From assembly GCF_964030975.1 (NCBI RefSeq), contig NZ_CAXIQH010000002.1, positions 1 through 64,000 of the forward strand: a stretch of DNA of 64,000 nucleotides. Reading direction: 5' to 3'. The notes below the pieces were generated by a model. The model was not told the DNA's origin. It saw only the letters and a list, made by a program, of their open reading frames with translations, and searched no databases. Positions 1 to 7,653 of this stretch are shown here, one piece after another; position 1 is the stretch's first letter, and each line of letters starts with the position of its first letter. The stretch is from Tisiphia sp964030975. Lineage in GTDB: Bacteria > Pseudomonadota > Alphaproteobacteria > Rickettsiales > Rickettsiaceae. A program made the position numbers and the translations under genes.

Positions 1-167
1 ATTAATATTGAGATGTTTGGCTATATCTTTGCAAGAATAGTGATGGAGTAGCTGGCGAACTAATTCCTTTAGATGGTTTGGTATGGGATCAAACTTGTTA
101 GTTTTAGTTTGACGCCAGGCTTTAAATTGCTGAGCTACTTGCTCAATAGTAATTGATGTATTTGCAT
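1..167 (-). CDS. tnpA: IS66 TnpA (Orf1), partial at window edge
   Basis: The first about 55 codons of the small accessory protein of IS66 are present; the rest lies outside the window. The start is the ATG on the complement of 165-167, which falls at the inner edge of the terminal repeat exactly as in the copies starting at 4775 and 26503. IS66 TnpA is a small helix-turn-helix protein needed for transposition together with TnpB and the TnpC transposase; a helix-turn-helix-like stretch (CKDIAKHLNINKTII) is visible near the window edge. No defect is seen in the part present. Confidence 0.75.
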
Positions 168-248
168 AGTAGGAACCCAAATTTATAAAATAAATTTTAT
201 ACTAACAAAAAAATTAGATAGAGTTATGCAGTTTTGCTGCAAGTATAC
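1..248 (-). mobile_element. IS66-family element, copy A (partial, left terminus)
   Basis: The stretch is the reverse complement of the left end of the complete IS66 copy at 4694: terminal GTATACTTGCAGC (read inward from 248), AT-rich terminal repeat, then the start of tnpA. The element continues beyond base 1. Its terminus abuts, at 248/249, the interior of another IS66 transposase gene, so copy A is inserted inside copy B. Confidence 0.85.
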
Positions 249-864
249 GAAGGGAGTACCGTAGGTCTTTTGTAACACTATTGCACTTTTGCTACTATTT
301 GTCCATTTGTTGATATTCTTATTGTTCATAACTGTATAATCGCAAGCATTACAGCGTAACGTTTTCTTTACATATCTGTTGACTGTAATTGGAGCATTAC
401 CTGTAAATTGTAGCAATTTTCTAGCTTCACTATTATAGAGTTTACCATTATCACAGTGAGGACAGCTATCACCACTACAAAATTCTCAGGAGATAAATAG
501 CTGGTATTCGCATCCTGATAATCATCAAATCCATATTTACCTTGCCAATTACTGCGATCTCTCTTCTTGGACTCATCGTACTCTTCTTCATTACCACCAT
601 TCTTATTATCAGATTCACTCGGTGGTTCTTTTAATGAATCTGAACTATCTTTTTTTTGTTATCTGCCTTAAAACCAATCATCATCTCCTTAAGCTTATTT
701 ATACTGATGTTTGATGATGCTAGCTTGTCTATTAGTTCGTTACAAAATTTCACAAGTTCTATCACCGCTTGCTGATCATCTCCTGTTAATGAACTTGCCT
801 TAATATGTTGTATTAGTTCTTCTCGTTCCTCAGCACTTAAGGTCGCTACTTTTGGCTTTTTCAT
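249..864 (-). pseudogene. tnpC: IS66 TnpC transposase, 5' fragment
   Basis: Residues 1-77 are encoded at 631-864 (start MKKPKVATLS). The downstream frame would be entered by a -1 shift at the A8-G run at 649-657, as in intact copies. A single-base deletion near 480 and the insertion of copy A at 248/249 truncate the gene inside the segment just after the zinc-finger cysteines (CPHC...CNAC). Intact copies are 548 codons after the shift. It cannot make a functional DDE transposase. Confidence 0.75.
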
Positions 865-1035
865 TTTGATTCATTCATTACGTTTAATAATTGAAATGTT
901 ATAGTATAACTGATAGTTTTTCCAACCAGTTTTTTTACTAATCGGTGATATTTGCATAGTAGGAACCCAAATTTATAAATAAATTCATACTACCAAAAAA
1001 TTTAATAGAGTTATGCAGTTTTGCTGCAAGTATAC
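249..1035 (-). mobile_element. IS66-family element, copy B (truncated by copy A)
   Basis: It carries the right-hand terminal repeat ending at 1035 (CTGCAAGTATAC), the transposase N-terminal frame and part of the second frame, then stops at 249 where copy A is inserted. The rest of copy B is expected left of the window. A one-base loss in the ACAAAAATTC run (near 478-483; other copies have one more A) disrupts the frame, so this copy is dead regardless of the insertion. Confidence 0.8.
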
Positions 1036-1154
1036 TCAATATTTGCTCACCAATTTTTCGGTATTTTTAGTTGGTCTTTTTCGGTAATTATAGACACCAC
1101 ACAATACACCTTTTCTTGGCACACACACAAAATAAATGATTGACTCAATTTTGC
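1036..1154. other. Intergenic, nothing recognised
   Basis: AT-rich sequence between the IS66 right end and the next ORF. I see no tRNA, convincing hairpin or ORF. Confidence 0.4.
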
Positions 1155-1529
1155 TTAAAAAACCCCTGAGTGTTCTGGTGAATGGACAACATCTCCAGTT
1201 AATAACCTCTCGAACGCTTTATACAAATCATCGGAATTACTTGCGTCAGATAATAACAACTTACAATCATGATAACTAACTGTTTTCGTTCCTGAGCTAT
1301 GTTTTATCTGTTGTGTTAGCGTTTCTTGAATTGATGACTGCCCCTTAAGCGGTGTTATTTTCCCTATAGCCAGCTCTAATTGTTGCATTTTCTTTAATTG
1401 TAGCAGCATAACATCATACTTATATTCCTTAACAATCTGTTGTATTTCTTTATCAGCCTGTGCTTTCAGAACATTATTCTTATAGTTATTTATTTGGGCA
1501 AGTACCTTATCATGAAATAATAGATGCAA
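1155..1529 (-). CDS. Hypothetical protein, 124 aa
   Basis: An uninterrupted 124-codon frame starting MHLLFHDKVLAQINNY. The first half is rich in K, E, Q and L with heptad-like spacing, suggesting a helical or coiled-coil segment (about residues 10-65). The second half has no motif I recognise; there is no signal peptide or membrane segment. It lies between an IS66 remnant and a toxin-antitoxin pair, a degraded neighbourhood, so it could be the remnant of a longer gene. No function is assigned. Confidence 0.35.
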   Translation of the reverse strand: MHLLFHDKVLAQINNYKNNVLKAQADKEIQQIVKEYKYDVMLLQLKKMQQLELAIGKITPLKGQSSIQETLTQQIKHSSGTKTVSYHDCKLLLSDASNSDDLYKAFERLLTGDVVHSPEHSGVF

Positions 1530-1830
1530 TAAAAAATTCTTTTTACAGAAAGTAGTAAGTTATATTATACCAAATTAAGGGATTTGTAGGAGAATTTTTT
1601 TAGAATCATTTTTTCTTTTTATGAAGAAATTTTAGAAGAAATCAAAAAAACCAGCCTCTGGAAGTCTTGTATCTACAGGGCTACATCCTTATGCCACATT
1701 CCTACATAAATGTTGCTAGTTCCCTTTATACTCCAATAACTAAACATTCCCTTGGAGTAAAAAAAAATAGAAGATTAAGTTAATTCGAATAATCCAGTTG
1801 CCATTTTGCTGGATCCATTTTTGTAAGAGT
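1530..1830. other. Intergenic, no gene recognised
   Basis: About 300 bases with long A and T runs and a more mixed middle part (1650-1750) that looks like decayed coding or mobile DNA. No ORF or clear RNA structure is supportable. Confidence 0.4.
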
Positions 1831-2220
1831 TTAGCGAATTAATTTAATATCTGCATTATTTAATTGTAGTTGAGCCCAAACCTTATCAGCAGTGTATATA
1901 GGTATTTGCAATTTGATACCTAGAGCAATACAAGCACGATCGCCTAAAGATAAACCTTTATGCTGAACATGTGATTGTAGTTCTGCTACATATCCAGCTT
2001 GTTCAAGATCAAATGGAACAATTAGAGTAACAATATCGGTAATCAAAGTCAGTGCCTCTTGTGGTGAAATACCAATGCGTTGTAATGCCGTTAAAGATTC
2101 TGCAATATTTACAGCCGACATGACAGAAAACTTTAATAGAGGTTTTATTATCTCTGCTCCTTGTTCTTCTTGGATGAGAGCGAGTAATGCGGAAGCATCA
2201 AGTATAATATTATTATTCAC
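1831..2220 (-). CDS. PIN-domain toxin, VapC-like
   Basis: A 129-residue PIN-domain protein, the usual VapC length. The N-terminus IILDASALLALIQEE carries the first catalytic aspartate (D8). SLGDRACIALGIKL (about residues 92-105) supplies the central acidic residue, and IYTADKVWAQ (about 108-117) the C-terminal aspartate motif. VapC proteins are Mg-dependent ribonucleases that cleave tRNA or rRNA and are neutralised by a partner antitoxin. The gene overlaps the upstream AbrB-type antitoxin by 8 bp, the standard operon layout in which the antitoxin is made first. All catalytic positions look intact. The RNA target cannot be read from the sequence. Confidence 0.85.
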   Translation of the reverse strand: MNNNIILDASALLALIQEEQGAEIIKPLLKFSVMSAVNIAESLTALQRIGISPQEALTLITDIVTLIVPFDLEQAGYVAELQSHVQHKGLSLGDRACIALGIKLQIPIYTADKVWAQLQLNNADIKLIR

Positions 2221-2470
2221 AATCTGCCTCTAAACGTCTCATAGCTATTAGTTCATCAACAAGGGAAATATTTTGACTAGTGACATTAATATGGTTTTTC
2301 ACCTTTGTTTGTAGTTTGGATAAAGCTTGATTAGAAGTGGTAATATAAATTGTATCATCCTTCATATGTAATATAATGTCATCTCCTGCCATTAGATGAA
2401 GGTTCTGACGAAATAACGATGGAATGATGACTCTACCACCATTACCTAATTTAGTACGTATAACTTCCAT
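2213..2470 (-). CDS. AbrB/MazE-fold antitoxin, VapB-like
   Basis: An 85-residue protein with an N-terminal swapped-hairpin (AbrB/SpoVT) DNA-binding domain: TKLGNGGRVIIPSLFRQNLHL at about residues 6-26 matches the family pattern of G-R-V-x-I-P followed by a helix. The acidic C-terminal tail (SLVDELIAMRRLEADCE) is the likely segment that blocks the PIN toxin. Its 3' end overlaps the toxin start by 8 bp, so translation is coupled. Such antitoxins normally repress their own promoter, here expected upstream of 2470. Confidence 0.85.
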   Translation of the reverse strand: MEVIRTKLGNGGRVIIPSLFRQNLHLMAGDDIILHMKDDTIYITTSNQALSKLQTKVKNHINVTSQNISLVDELIAMRRLEADCE

Positions 2471-2574
2471 AATATCCCTATTGATTATTTTCTTTATATA
2501 ATGTTTATATAAATCATATTATTCTATTTATGCCATAATTTGTTTATTATACCTTTATTATTCATAAGTGTCAA

Positions 2575-2665
2575 ATATTGTCATTTCGTGGAGTAGACGT
2601 AATAGTCACCTATTACGCCCCTCGTTAGATCCGCATCGTGCCCTATTAAGGCAATGGGCTCAAGA
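2575..2665 (-). ncRNA. Possible 3' structured region of the group II intron
   Basis: Directly downstream of the reverse transcriptase remnant, the minus strand reads GAGCCC...GGGCACG...GGATCT...GGGGCG followed by a perfect 8-bp stem, CGTAATAG-GTGA-CTATTACG (2598-2617), capped by a GNRA-type tetraloop. A GNRA-capped stem just past the RT stop is what group II intron ribozyme 3' domains look like. I could not fold it against a covariance model, so the domain identity is inference. Confidence 0.4.
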
Positions 2666-3204
2666 TATCATCATTTACACAGTATGTACACTTAACATGA
2701 CATGATATACTTTTACCTTTGGCAAAGGGTGGCGTATAATGAAAAGTTTAAATTGTTCCCAGTTAAGTGATTTCTTTTGACTGCGTCTGTTTAGCCATTT
2801 GAACATTATTTTAACCGCCTTCCATATGAAACTATCTACTGCATTGCAATTGTGCGACACTCCATAATATTGGATATGTCCTCTAAGCTTGCTGCAGAAT
2901 GTTGCCCATATGATAGGTAGTTTGCATTTGTTTCTAATGCCTTTACCCCAGTCATTAACTTTCTTTAACTTGGCTCTTATTCTTTTTCCACTACTCTTTA
3001 CTTTAGGTATTATTCTACCATTCCTAGACCTTCCCAGATAAAAGGTAAATCCTAGAAAATCAAAGACCTCCTGTTTTATACCTCGAAACAGCTGACTCTT
3101 TGAAAATCTGACCACTCTGGTCTTTTCTTCATTAAGTTTAAGTTTGTACTTTTCGAGTCGTTTTGCAAGAACTGCTTTAATCTTCTTTGCATCCTCTTCA
3201 TATC

Positions 3205-3345
3205 TATAGTTATGCCCATAGGATTAGGTGATAAAGAACATAACGATTGTAAGTTGTCATTCTTAGCAACGGCGGGAATCTAGATGCCTGCTTTCGCAAG
3301 GTTAACACAAAGTTTGTATCACCTAATTCAATAGGTTTCACTATA
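3205..3345 (+). mobile_element. IS630-type 140-bp miniature element (MITE copy 1)
   Basis: Ends are TAGTTATGCCCATAGG and CAATAGGTTTCACTA, flanked on both sides by a duplicated TA. The inner core is a two-hairpin palindrome. This copy is diverged: both the left hairpin (TTCTTAGCAACGGCGGGAA) and the right one are mutated. It sits in the RT gene immediately after the catalytic YCDD motif. Confidence 0.85.
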
Positions 3346-3863
3346 CAGCATATCACCGCATCATCACAGTAGCGAAATAACTCTACCTCTCCCCTGCAAT
3401 GCTGGGTAACTACTTTTTTAATCCATTCATCTAGTACATAATGAGCAAATATATTCGCAAGTACGGGGCTTACAATACTTCCTGCAATTACCCCTTCTTC
3501 CTGGATAGTTAACTCTCCATCAGATAATACTCCCGCCTTAAACATACGGATTAAATACCTAATTAGCCTCATATCCTGGACTTTCTCCTGTAATATTTCG
3601 ATCAATATCTTCCTGTCCACTGTACCAAAAAAGTTTGCTAAGTCTAAGTCTATTATGCTCTCAACCTCCTTTTCATAAAGATGTTTTGAAAGCTCTCTTA
3701 CTGCATCATGACATCCAATTCCTGCCCTGAAACCGTAGGAACATTTAAGGAATAATGGCTCATAGATGTTCTCAAGTACTTTCTTCATCATCTTTTGGCA
3801 GAGCTTATCTTCGAAATTGCTAATCCCTAAAATCCTATATTTACCCGGGCTTCCTTCCTTTGG

Positions 3864-4003
3864 TATAGTGAAACCTATTGAATTAGGTGATACAAACTTT
3901 GTGTCATACCTGCGAAAGCAGGTATCTAGATTCCCGCCTTCGCGGGAATGACAACTTACAATCGTTATGTTCTTTATCACCTAATCCTATGAGCATAACT
4001 ATA
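3864..4003 (-). mobile_element. IS630-type 140-bp miniature element (MITE copy 2)
   Basis: Intact version with the TAGTGAAACCTATTG end first, both core hairpins perfect, and TA duplicated at each side. Excision with one TA restores the RT reading frame from EVKI to PKEG. Confidence 0.9.
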
Positions 4004-4149
4004 TCTTTACCTCTAGTATATTCCCTGGTTTATATACCATATTCTTTAGCTTACTAGCCAATTCTCTGATATTCTCTGTAAGGTTTAAGCTATAGTTTGA
4101 TTTGTCCATACCATCTGTTCCAACTGCTTTCTTCGCATCAAGCTCTTGG

Positions 4150-4290
4150 TATAGTTATGCCCATAGGATTAGGTGATAAAGAACATAACGATTGTAAGTT
4201 GTCATTCCTAGCTGCGGCGGGAATCTAGATACCTGCTTTCGCAAGGTTAACACAAAGTTTGTATCACCTAATTCAATAGGTTTAACTATA
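4150..4290 (+). mobile_element. IS630-type 140-bp miniature element (MITE copy 3)
   Basis: Same ends and TA flanks; the left hairpin is mutated (TTCCTAGCTGCGGCGGGAA). Unlike copies 1 and 2, its flanks come from different genes (IS21 istA-like on the right, RT on the left), so it marks a junction between two mobile elements. Confidence 0.85.
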
Positions 4291-4369
4291 TATTCAATTC
4301 TCTAGCAATTTTTTTAATTGCCTTACCATCAACGTGGTACATCCTACGTATTCTTCCTATTGTTTCCAC
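4291..4369 (-). pseudogene. istA: IS21-type istA, 5' fragment
   Basis: Twenty-six codons from a GTG start (complement of 4367-4369) read VETIGRIRRMYHVDGKAIKK and continue IARELN. This resembles the N-terminal helix-turn-helix of IS21 IstA transposases (R-R-x-x-V-D-G-x-S/A-I-K-x-I-A-R). The frame is cut by the miniature element at 4290. The upstream 130 bases contain CTATTGACCCCTTTAAAGG, which would fit an IS21 end. Confidence 0.45.
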
Positions 4370-4500
4370 TATAAACACCCCTTTAAAACTCCTTAAAAAA
4401 AATATTAACAATATTAATTTTTCGGAGATATTGTTACTTATTTAGGGGGGCAATTTTCATTACAATTTTTCCTTTAAAGGGGTCAATAGATGATTACAAT

Positions 4501-4668
4501 TTACACCGCTAATTGCCAGCTATTCTTCCTCTCAACAGAACTCATTAATGCTTTGACATACAGTGACATATTATTAAAAGTTCTATAATCATTACATCCT
4601 ACTCTTAAACCACTCTGACCTTCTTCTATCATTCCTTCCAGTTCTTGCCATATCTTGATGTTATCCAT
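4501..4668 (-). pseudogene. IS701-type transposase, N-terminal fragment
   Basis: A 55-codon frame from ATG (complement 4666-4668), MDNIKIWQELEGMIEEG, ends in VERKNSWQLAV and a stop. V-E-R-K-N-x-W-Q-L-A is the typical N-terminal signature of IS701-type transposases, after which several hundred residues are missing because IS21-like sequence follows. A second copy of the same N-terminus is at 33240-33395, and a C-terminal piece of an IS701 transposase is at 61392-62040. Confidence 0.5.
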
Positions 4669-4774
4669 TCCTTATCTCATCTCCTCCTTCAACGTATACT
4701 TGCAGCAAAACTGCATAACTCTATCTAATTTTTTTGTTAGTATAAAATTTATTTTATAAATTTGGGTTCCTACT

Positions 4775-5164
4775 ATGCAAATACCATCAATTACTATTGA
4801 GCAAGTAGCTCAGCAATTTAAAGCCTGGCGTCAAACTAAAACTAACAAGTTTGATCCCATACCAAACCATCTAAAGGAATTAGTTCGCCAGCTACTCCAT
4901 CACTATTCTTGCAAAGATATAGCCAAACATCTCAATATTAATAAAACAATAATTAGTTCAATTCAACGTATACTTGCAGCAAAACTGCAACAAGATATTA
5001 ATTTCCTTCCATTTCAACTAGTAAATTCTATAGATACTGATCCTGTGGCTACTCCCAAACAAAATTACTACACTTGCCACATTATTAAACCAAATGGTAC
5101 CAAGCTTATTATCCAAACATTGGATCCAAAAATCATAATTCAGACATTTCTATGCTGCAACTAA
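4775..5164 (+). CDS. tnpA: IS66 TnpA (Orf1), altered internally
   Basis: A 129-residue accessory transposition protein with the helix-turn-helix-like segment CKDIAKHLNINKTIISSIQ at about residues 47-65. It differs from the 142-residue protein of the copy at 26503: about 60 bases are replaced by a 24-base patch (4975-4998) that reproduces the element's own terminus GTATACTTGCAGCAAAACTG, giving RILAAKLQ in the protein. The frame stays open. Its last 13 bases overlap tnpB, so the two are translationally coupled. Whether this variant still works is unknown. Confidence 0.8.
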   Translation: MQIPSITIEQVAQQFKAWRQTKTNKFDPIPNHLKELVRQLLHHYSCKDIAKHLNINKTIISSIQRILAAKLQQDINFLPFQLVNSIDTDPVATPKQNYYTCHIIKPNGTKLIIQTLDPKIIIQTFLCCN

Positions 5165-5505
5165 CCCCTCAGTCAGTTATTTTTGTTGCCACTATTGCCA
5201 TCGACTTTCGTAAGGGTATCGATGGTTTAATAGCTGTTTGCAGACAAAAACTTTCTTCCAACCCTCTTAATGGTTCCTTGTTTTTATTCTATAATAAAAA
5301 CAGAACTGCCATTAAAATTTTGTCCTTTGATGGTCAAGGCTTTTGGTTATGCTCTAAACGCCTATCCAAAGGTAAATTTACGGCAAAACTTTCCCCATCT
5401 GATAATTCATCTTATCAGATTTGTTATAGAACCTTACACATTCTTATTCATAATGGTGATCCTAGTTCTGCCAAACTCTCTAATGATTGGCTTCCTGTCA
5501 TTTAA
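5152..5505 (+). CDS. tnpB: IS66 TnpB (Orf2)
   Basis: 117 residues with the conserved IS66 Orf2 pattern: AIDFRKGIDGLIAVC near residues 17-31, LFLFYNKNRTAIKIL (about 43-57) and DGQGFWLCSKRLSKGKF (about 59-75). These correspond to the family's D-x-R-K-x-x-D-G-L, F-x-N-(K/R)-x-R-x-x-x-K and the G-F-W-L...K-R-L-x-x-G-x-F motifs. TnpB is required with TnpA and TnpC for transposition, but its biochemistry is not settled. It starts inside tnpA and its TAA overlaps the TAA of the converging transposase gene. Confidence 0.9.
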   Translation: MLQLTPQSVIFVATIAIDFRKGIDGLIAVCRQKLSSNPLNGSLFLFYNKNRTAIKILSFDGQGFWLCSKRLSKGKFTAKLSPSDNSSYQICYRTLHILIHNGDPSSAKLSNDWLPVI

Positions 5506-7147
5506 GCTGCCGTCTCGATTAATTCCGTATTATTTATATATCTTGCATAGGCAAAAGGCGTATAATTCGTAGGATGCTTCTTTGCTTTGTTGCTCTGCTC
5601 TTGCAGCCAATTTAAATATTTAAATGCATTGATTTCATTCTCACTACAAGTCTTTACTATACTATACAGACCACTATGTATCTCAGCACTATTGATTGTT
5701 TTAAAGAATAATGAATTCTTCCTTTGTAAAATAATGGTACGTAGTGACCTCTCAGCCCAATTATTATCAAGACTGCTAACTGGAATTTTCAAAAATTGCG
5801 TCAAACCTTCTTTATTATTTAACCAATATTTCATAGCTTGCCCAAACCTACTATTAGGCTCAACTTTCTTGTCGTTAAATAATTCATCTATTTTGTTATA
5901 TATATTTTCTATATATTTACTGCTATGTTCCTGATGGTACTTCAGCTTCTCCTCAAGGCTCATCTCTTTACATTGATGTTCATTATGGTAAATCCCAGCA
6001 GTCTGTTTGAGAAAATATCCGCATTCTTCAGGGTAATATGGTTCATTCTCTGTAAATTTTCTCTGCCCATGTGACAAACAATTGATCATCACTATTATTG
6101 CCAGTAATTCTTTATCTGCTTCTGATAATACCGGGTTATTATTGTTACTTGCATCAGTCATTAAATGAATAGAATCAGTCCTATTCTTACGATTCTTTAG
6201 TACGTTACCAATATTTTCCCCGCCATGCTTATTACCGGTAAAATATAAAACTATCACCTCATTATTGGCAGTCTTAGCACATATAGTAGTGGTATAACAG
6301 CTGCGTCCTTTCTTATTTTGAGTACGTAATTTTTTATTGGCTACAGTAATTTCTAAAATTCTAGCTCTAGTATCATCAAGATTCAGTGAGCTACATTCGG
6401 CAGCCATTTCCAATAATACCCTGTAAATTTCAGCTCCACCACCTTCTTGCCAAACATCTAAATATTGTTGCCACAACGAGCTATATGATACAGGAACCCC
6501 GCTTAAACTTTGCAACCTAGATAAACGATAGAAGGGAGTACCGTAGGTCTTTTGTAACACTATTGCACTTTTGCTACTATTTGTCCATTTGTTGATATTC
6601 TTATTGTTCATAACTGTATAATCGCAAGCATTACAGCGTAACGTTTTCTTTACATATCTGTTGACTGTAATTGGAGCATTACCTGTAAATTGTAGCAATT
6701 TTCTAGCTTCACTATTATAGAGTTTACCATTATCACAGTGAGGACAGCTATCACCACTACAAAAATTCTCAGGAGATAAATAGCTGGTATTCGCATCCTG
6801 ATAATCATCAAATCCATATTTACCTTGCCAATTACTGCGATCTCTCTTCTTGGACTCATCGTACTCTTCTTCATTACCACCATTCTTATTATCAGATTCA
6901 CTCGGTGGTTCTTTTAATGAATCTGAACTATCTTTTTTTTGTTATCTGCCTTAAAACCAATCATCATCTCCTTAAGCTTATTTATACTGATGTTTGATGA
7001 TGCTAGCTTGTCTATTAGTTCGTTACAAAATTTCACAAGTTCTATCACCGCTTGCTGATCATCTCCTGTTAATGAACTTGCCTTAATATGTTGTATTAGT
7101 TCTTCTCGTTCCTCAGCACTTAAGGTCGCTACTTTTGGCTTTTTCAT
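5502..7147 (-). CDS. tnpC: IS66 TnpC transposase, -1 frameshifted
   Basis: The DDE transposase of IS66 is read in two frames. Residues 1-77 (6914-7147) carry a helical N-terminus (LIDKLASSNISINKL). A slippery A-AAA-AAG at 6932-6938 then allows a -1 shift into the frame that stays open to 5502. The whole is 1,646 bases, which with one base reread gives 548 codons, normal for the family. Visible after the shift are zinc-finger cysteines (CPHC, CNAC), LNLDDTRARIL, HLMTDASNN and NNWAERSLR, the likely D, D and E regions. The same shift is needed in all copies in the window. It faces tnpA/tnpB, unlike standard IS66. Confidence 0.85.
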
Positions 7148-7319
7148 TTTGATTCATTCATTACGTTTAATAATTGAAATGTTATAGTATAACTGATAGT
7201 TTTTCAACCAGTTTTTTTACTAATCGGTGATATTTGCATAGTAGGAACCCAAATTTATAAAATAAATTCATACTACCAAAAAAATTTAATAGAGTTATGC
7301 AGTTTTGCTGCAAGTATAC

Positions 7320-7410
7320 CCTTCAACTATGCCATACATTCTAATACATTTTATATTATTTGTAAACTACGACTGTAGTACTAATCCGATTAGCATTACT
7401 CCGTCTATTA
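7320..7410. other. Continuation of the IS701-type element upstream region
   Basis: After the target duplication CCTTCAAC, the sequence matches the reverse complement of about 33164-33222 (ACTACGACTGTAGT and flanks). This is the region upstream of the IS701-type fragment, split here from its gene by IS66 copy C. Confidence 0.7.
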
Positions 7411-7647
7411 GCAGGGCAGTTTAAAAGTCGCAACTAATGATATAAAATACTAGATTTTAGAAACGAATAACCGTCATCGCGAGCCACGAAGTGGCGTGGC
7501 GATCCAAATAAACAGCTTGCTGTTTTATTTTTGCCGTTGCAATTTTTTGGATTGCCGTGTCGTAGCGAAGCGGCTCCTCGCAATGACGTTTATGCATTTC
7601 TCAAAACAGATTCTTATATCATTAGTTGCGACTTTTAAACTGCCCTG
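7411..7647 (+). mobile_element. 237-bp palindromic miniature element, copy 1
   Basis: Ends GCAGGGCAGTTTAAAAGTC and its complement form about 31-bp inverted repeats. The interior holds a second palindrome of the ATTGCGAGG/CCTCGCAAT type. It is flanked by the 8-bp direct repeat GTCTATTA. A near-identical copy lies at 59614-59850 with its own 8-bp repeat. It encodes no protein. Confidence 0.85.
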
Positions 7648-7653
7648 GTCTAT

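Larger units (their letters stand above)
2675..4149 (-). pseudogene. ltrA: Group II intron reverse transcriptase/maturase, interrupted by two small elements
   Basis: Three minus-strand segments (4004-4149, 3346-3863, 2675-3204) join into one RT. The first has KAVGTDGMDKSNY, the second IIDLDLANFFGTVD, GSIVSPVLANIF and the catalytic FRYCDDAVICC, and the third the maturase part (RGHIQYYGVS, WLNRRSQKKSLNWEQF). Removing each 140-bp element plus one TA rejoins the frame exactly: EVKI-PKEGSPGK at 3864/4003 and ICC-RYEEDAKK at 3205/3345. The joined frame is about 398 codons and lacks its N-terminal end, which is cut at another element at 4150. The C-terminal layout indicates a group II intron RT rather than a retron. 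As it stands the gene cannot be translated through. Confidence 0.8.
4694..7319. mobile_element. Complete IS66-family element, copy C (2,626 bp)
   Basis: Both ends begin GTATACTTGCAGCAAAAC and the terminal repeats run about 90 bp, taking in the tnpA start codon on the left and a decayed mirror of it on the right. The element is flanked by an 8-bp duplication, CCTTCAAC (4686-4693 and 7320-7327), the size expected for IS66. The uninterrupted target is visible at 33212-33222. tnpA and tnpB run rightward and tnpC runs leftward, meeting with overlapping stop codons at 5502-5505. Confidence 0.95.

Noticed and set aside
2675..4149. Retron or diversity-generating RT
   Set aside because: The C-terminal maturase-like part (RGHIQYYGVS, WLNRRSQKKS) and the GNRA hairpin downstream fit a group II intron; no template/variable repeat pair was seen.
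6650..6901. 83-residue ORF MNLIIRMVVMKK in IS66
   Set aside because: It is an out-of-frame reading of the TnpC segment between the shift site and the zinc finger.
6914..7147. 77-residue independent protein at the IS66 right side
   Set aside because: It is the N-terminal part of TnpC, joined by the -1 shift; it occurs at the same place in every IS66 copy.
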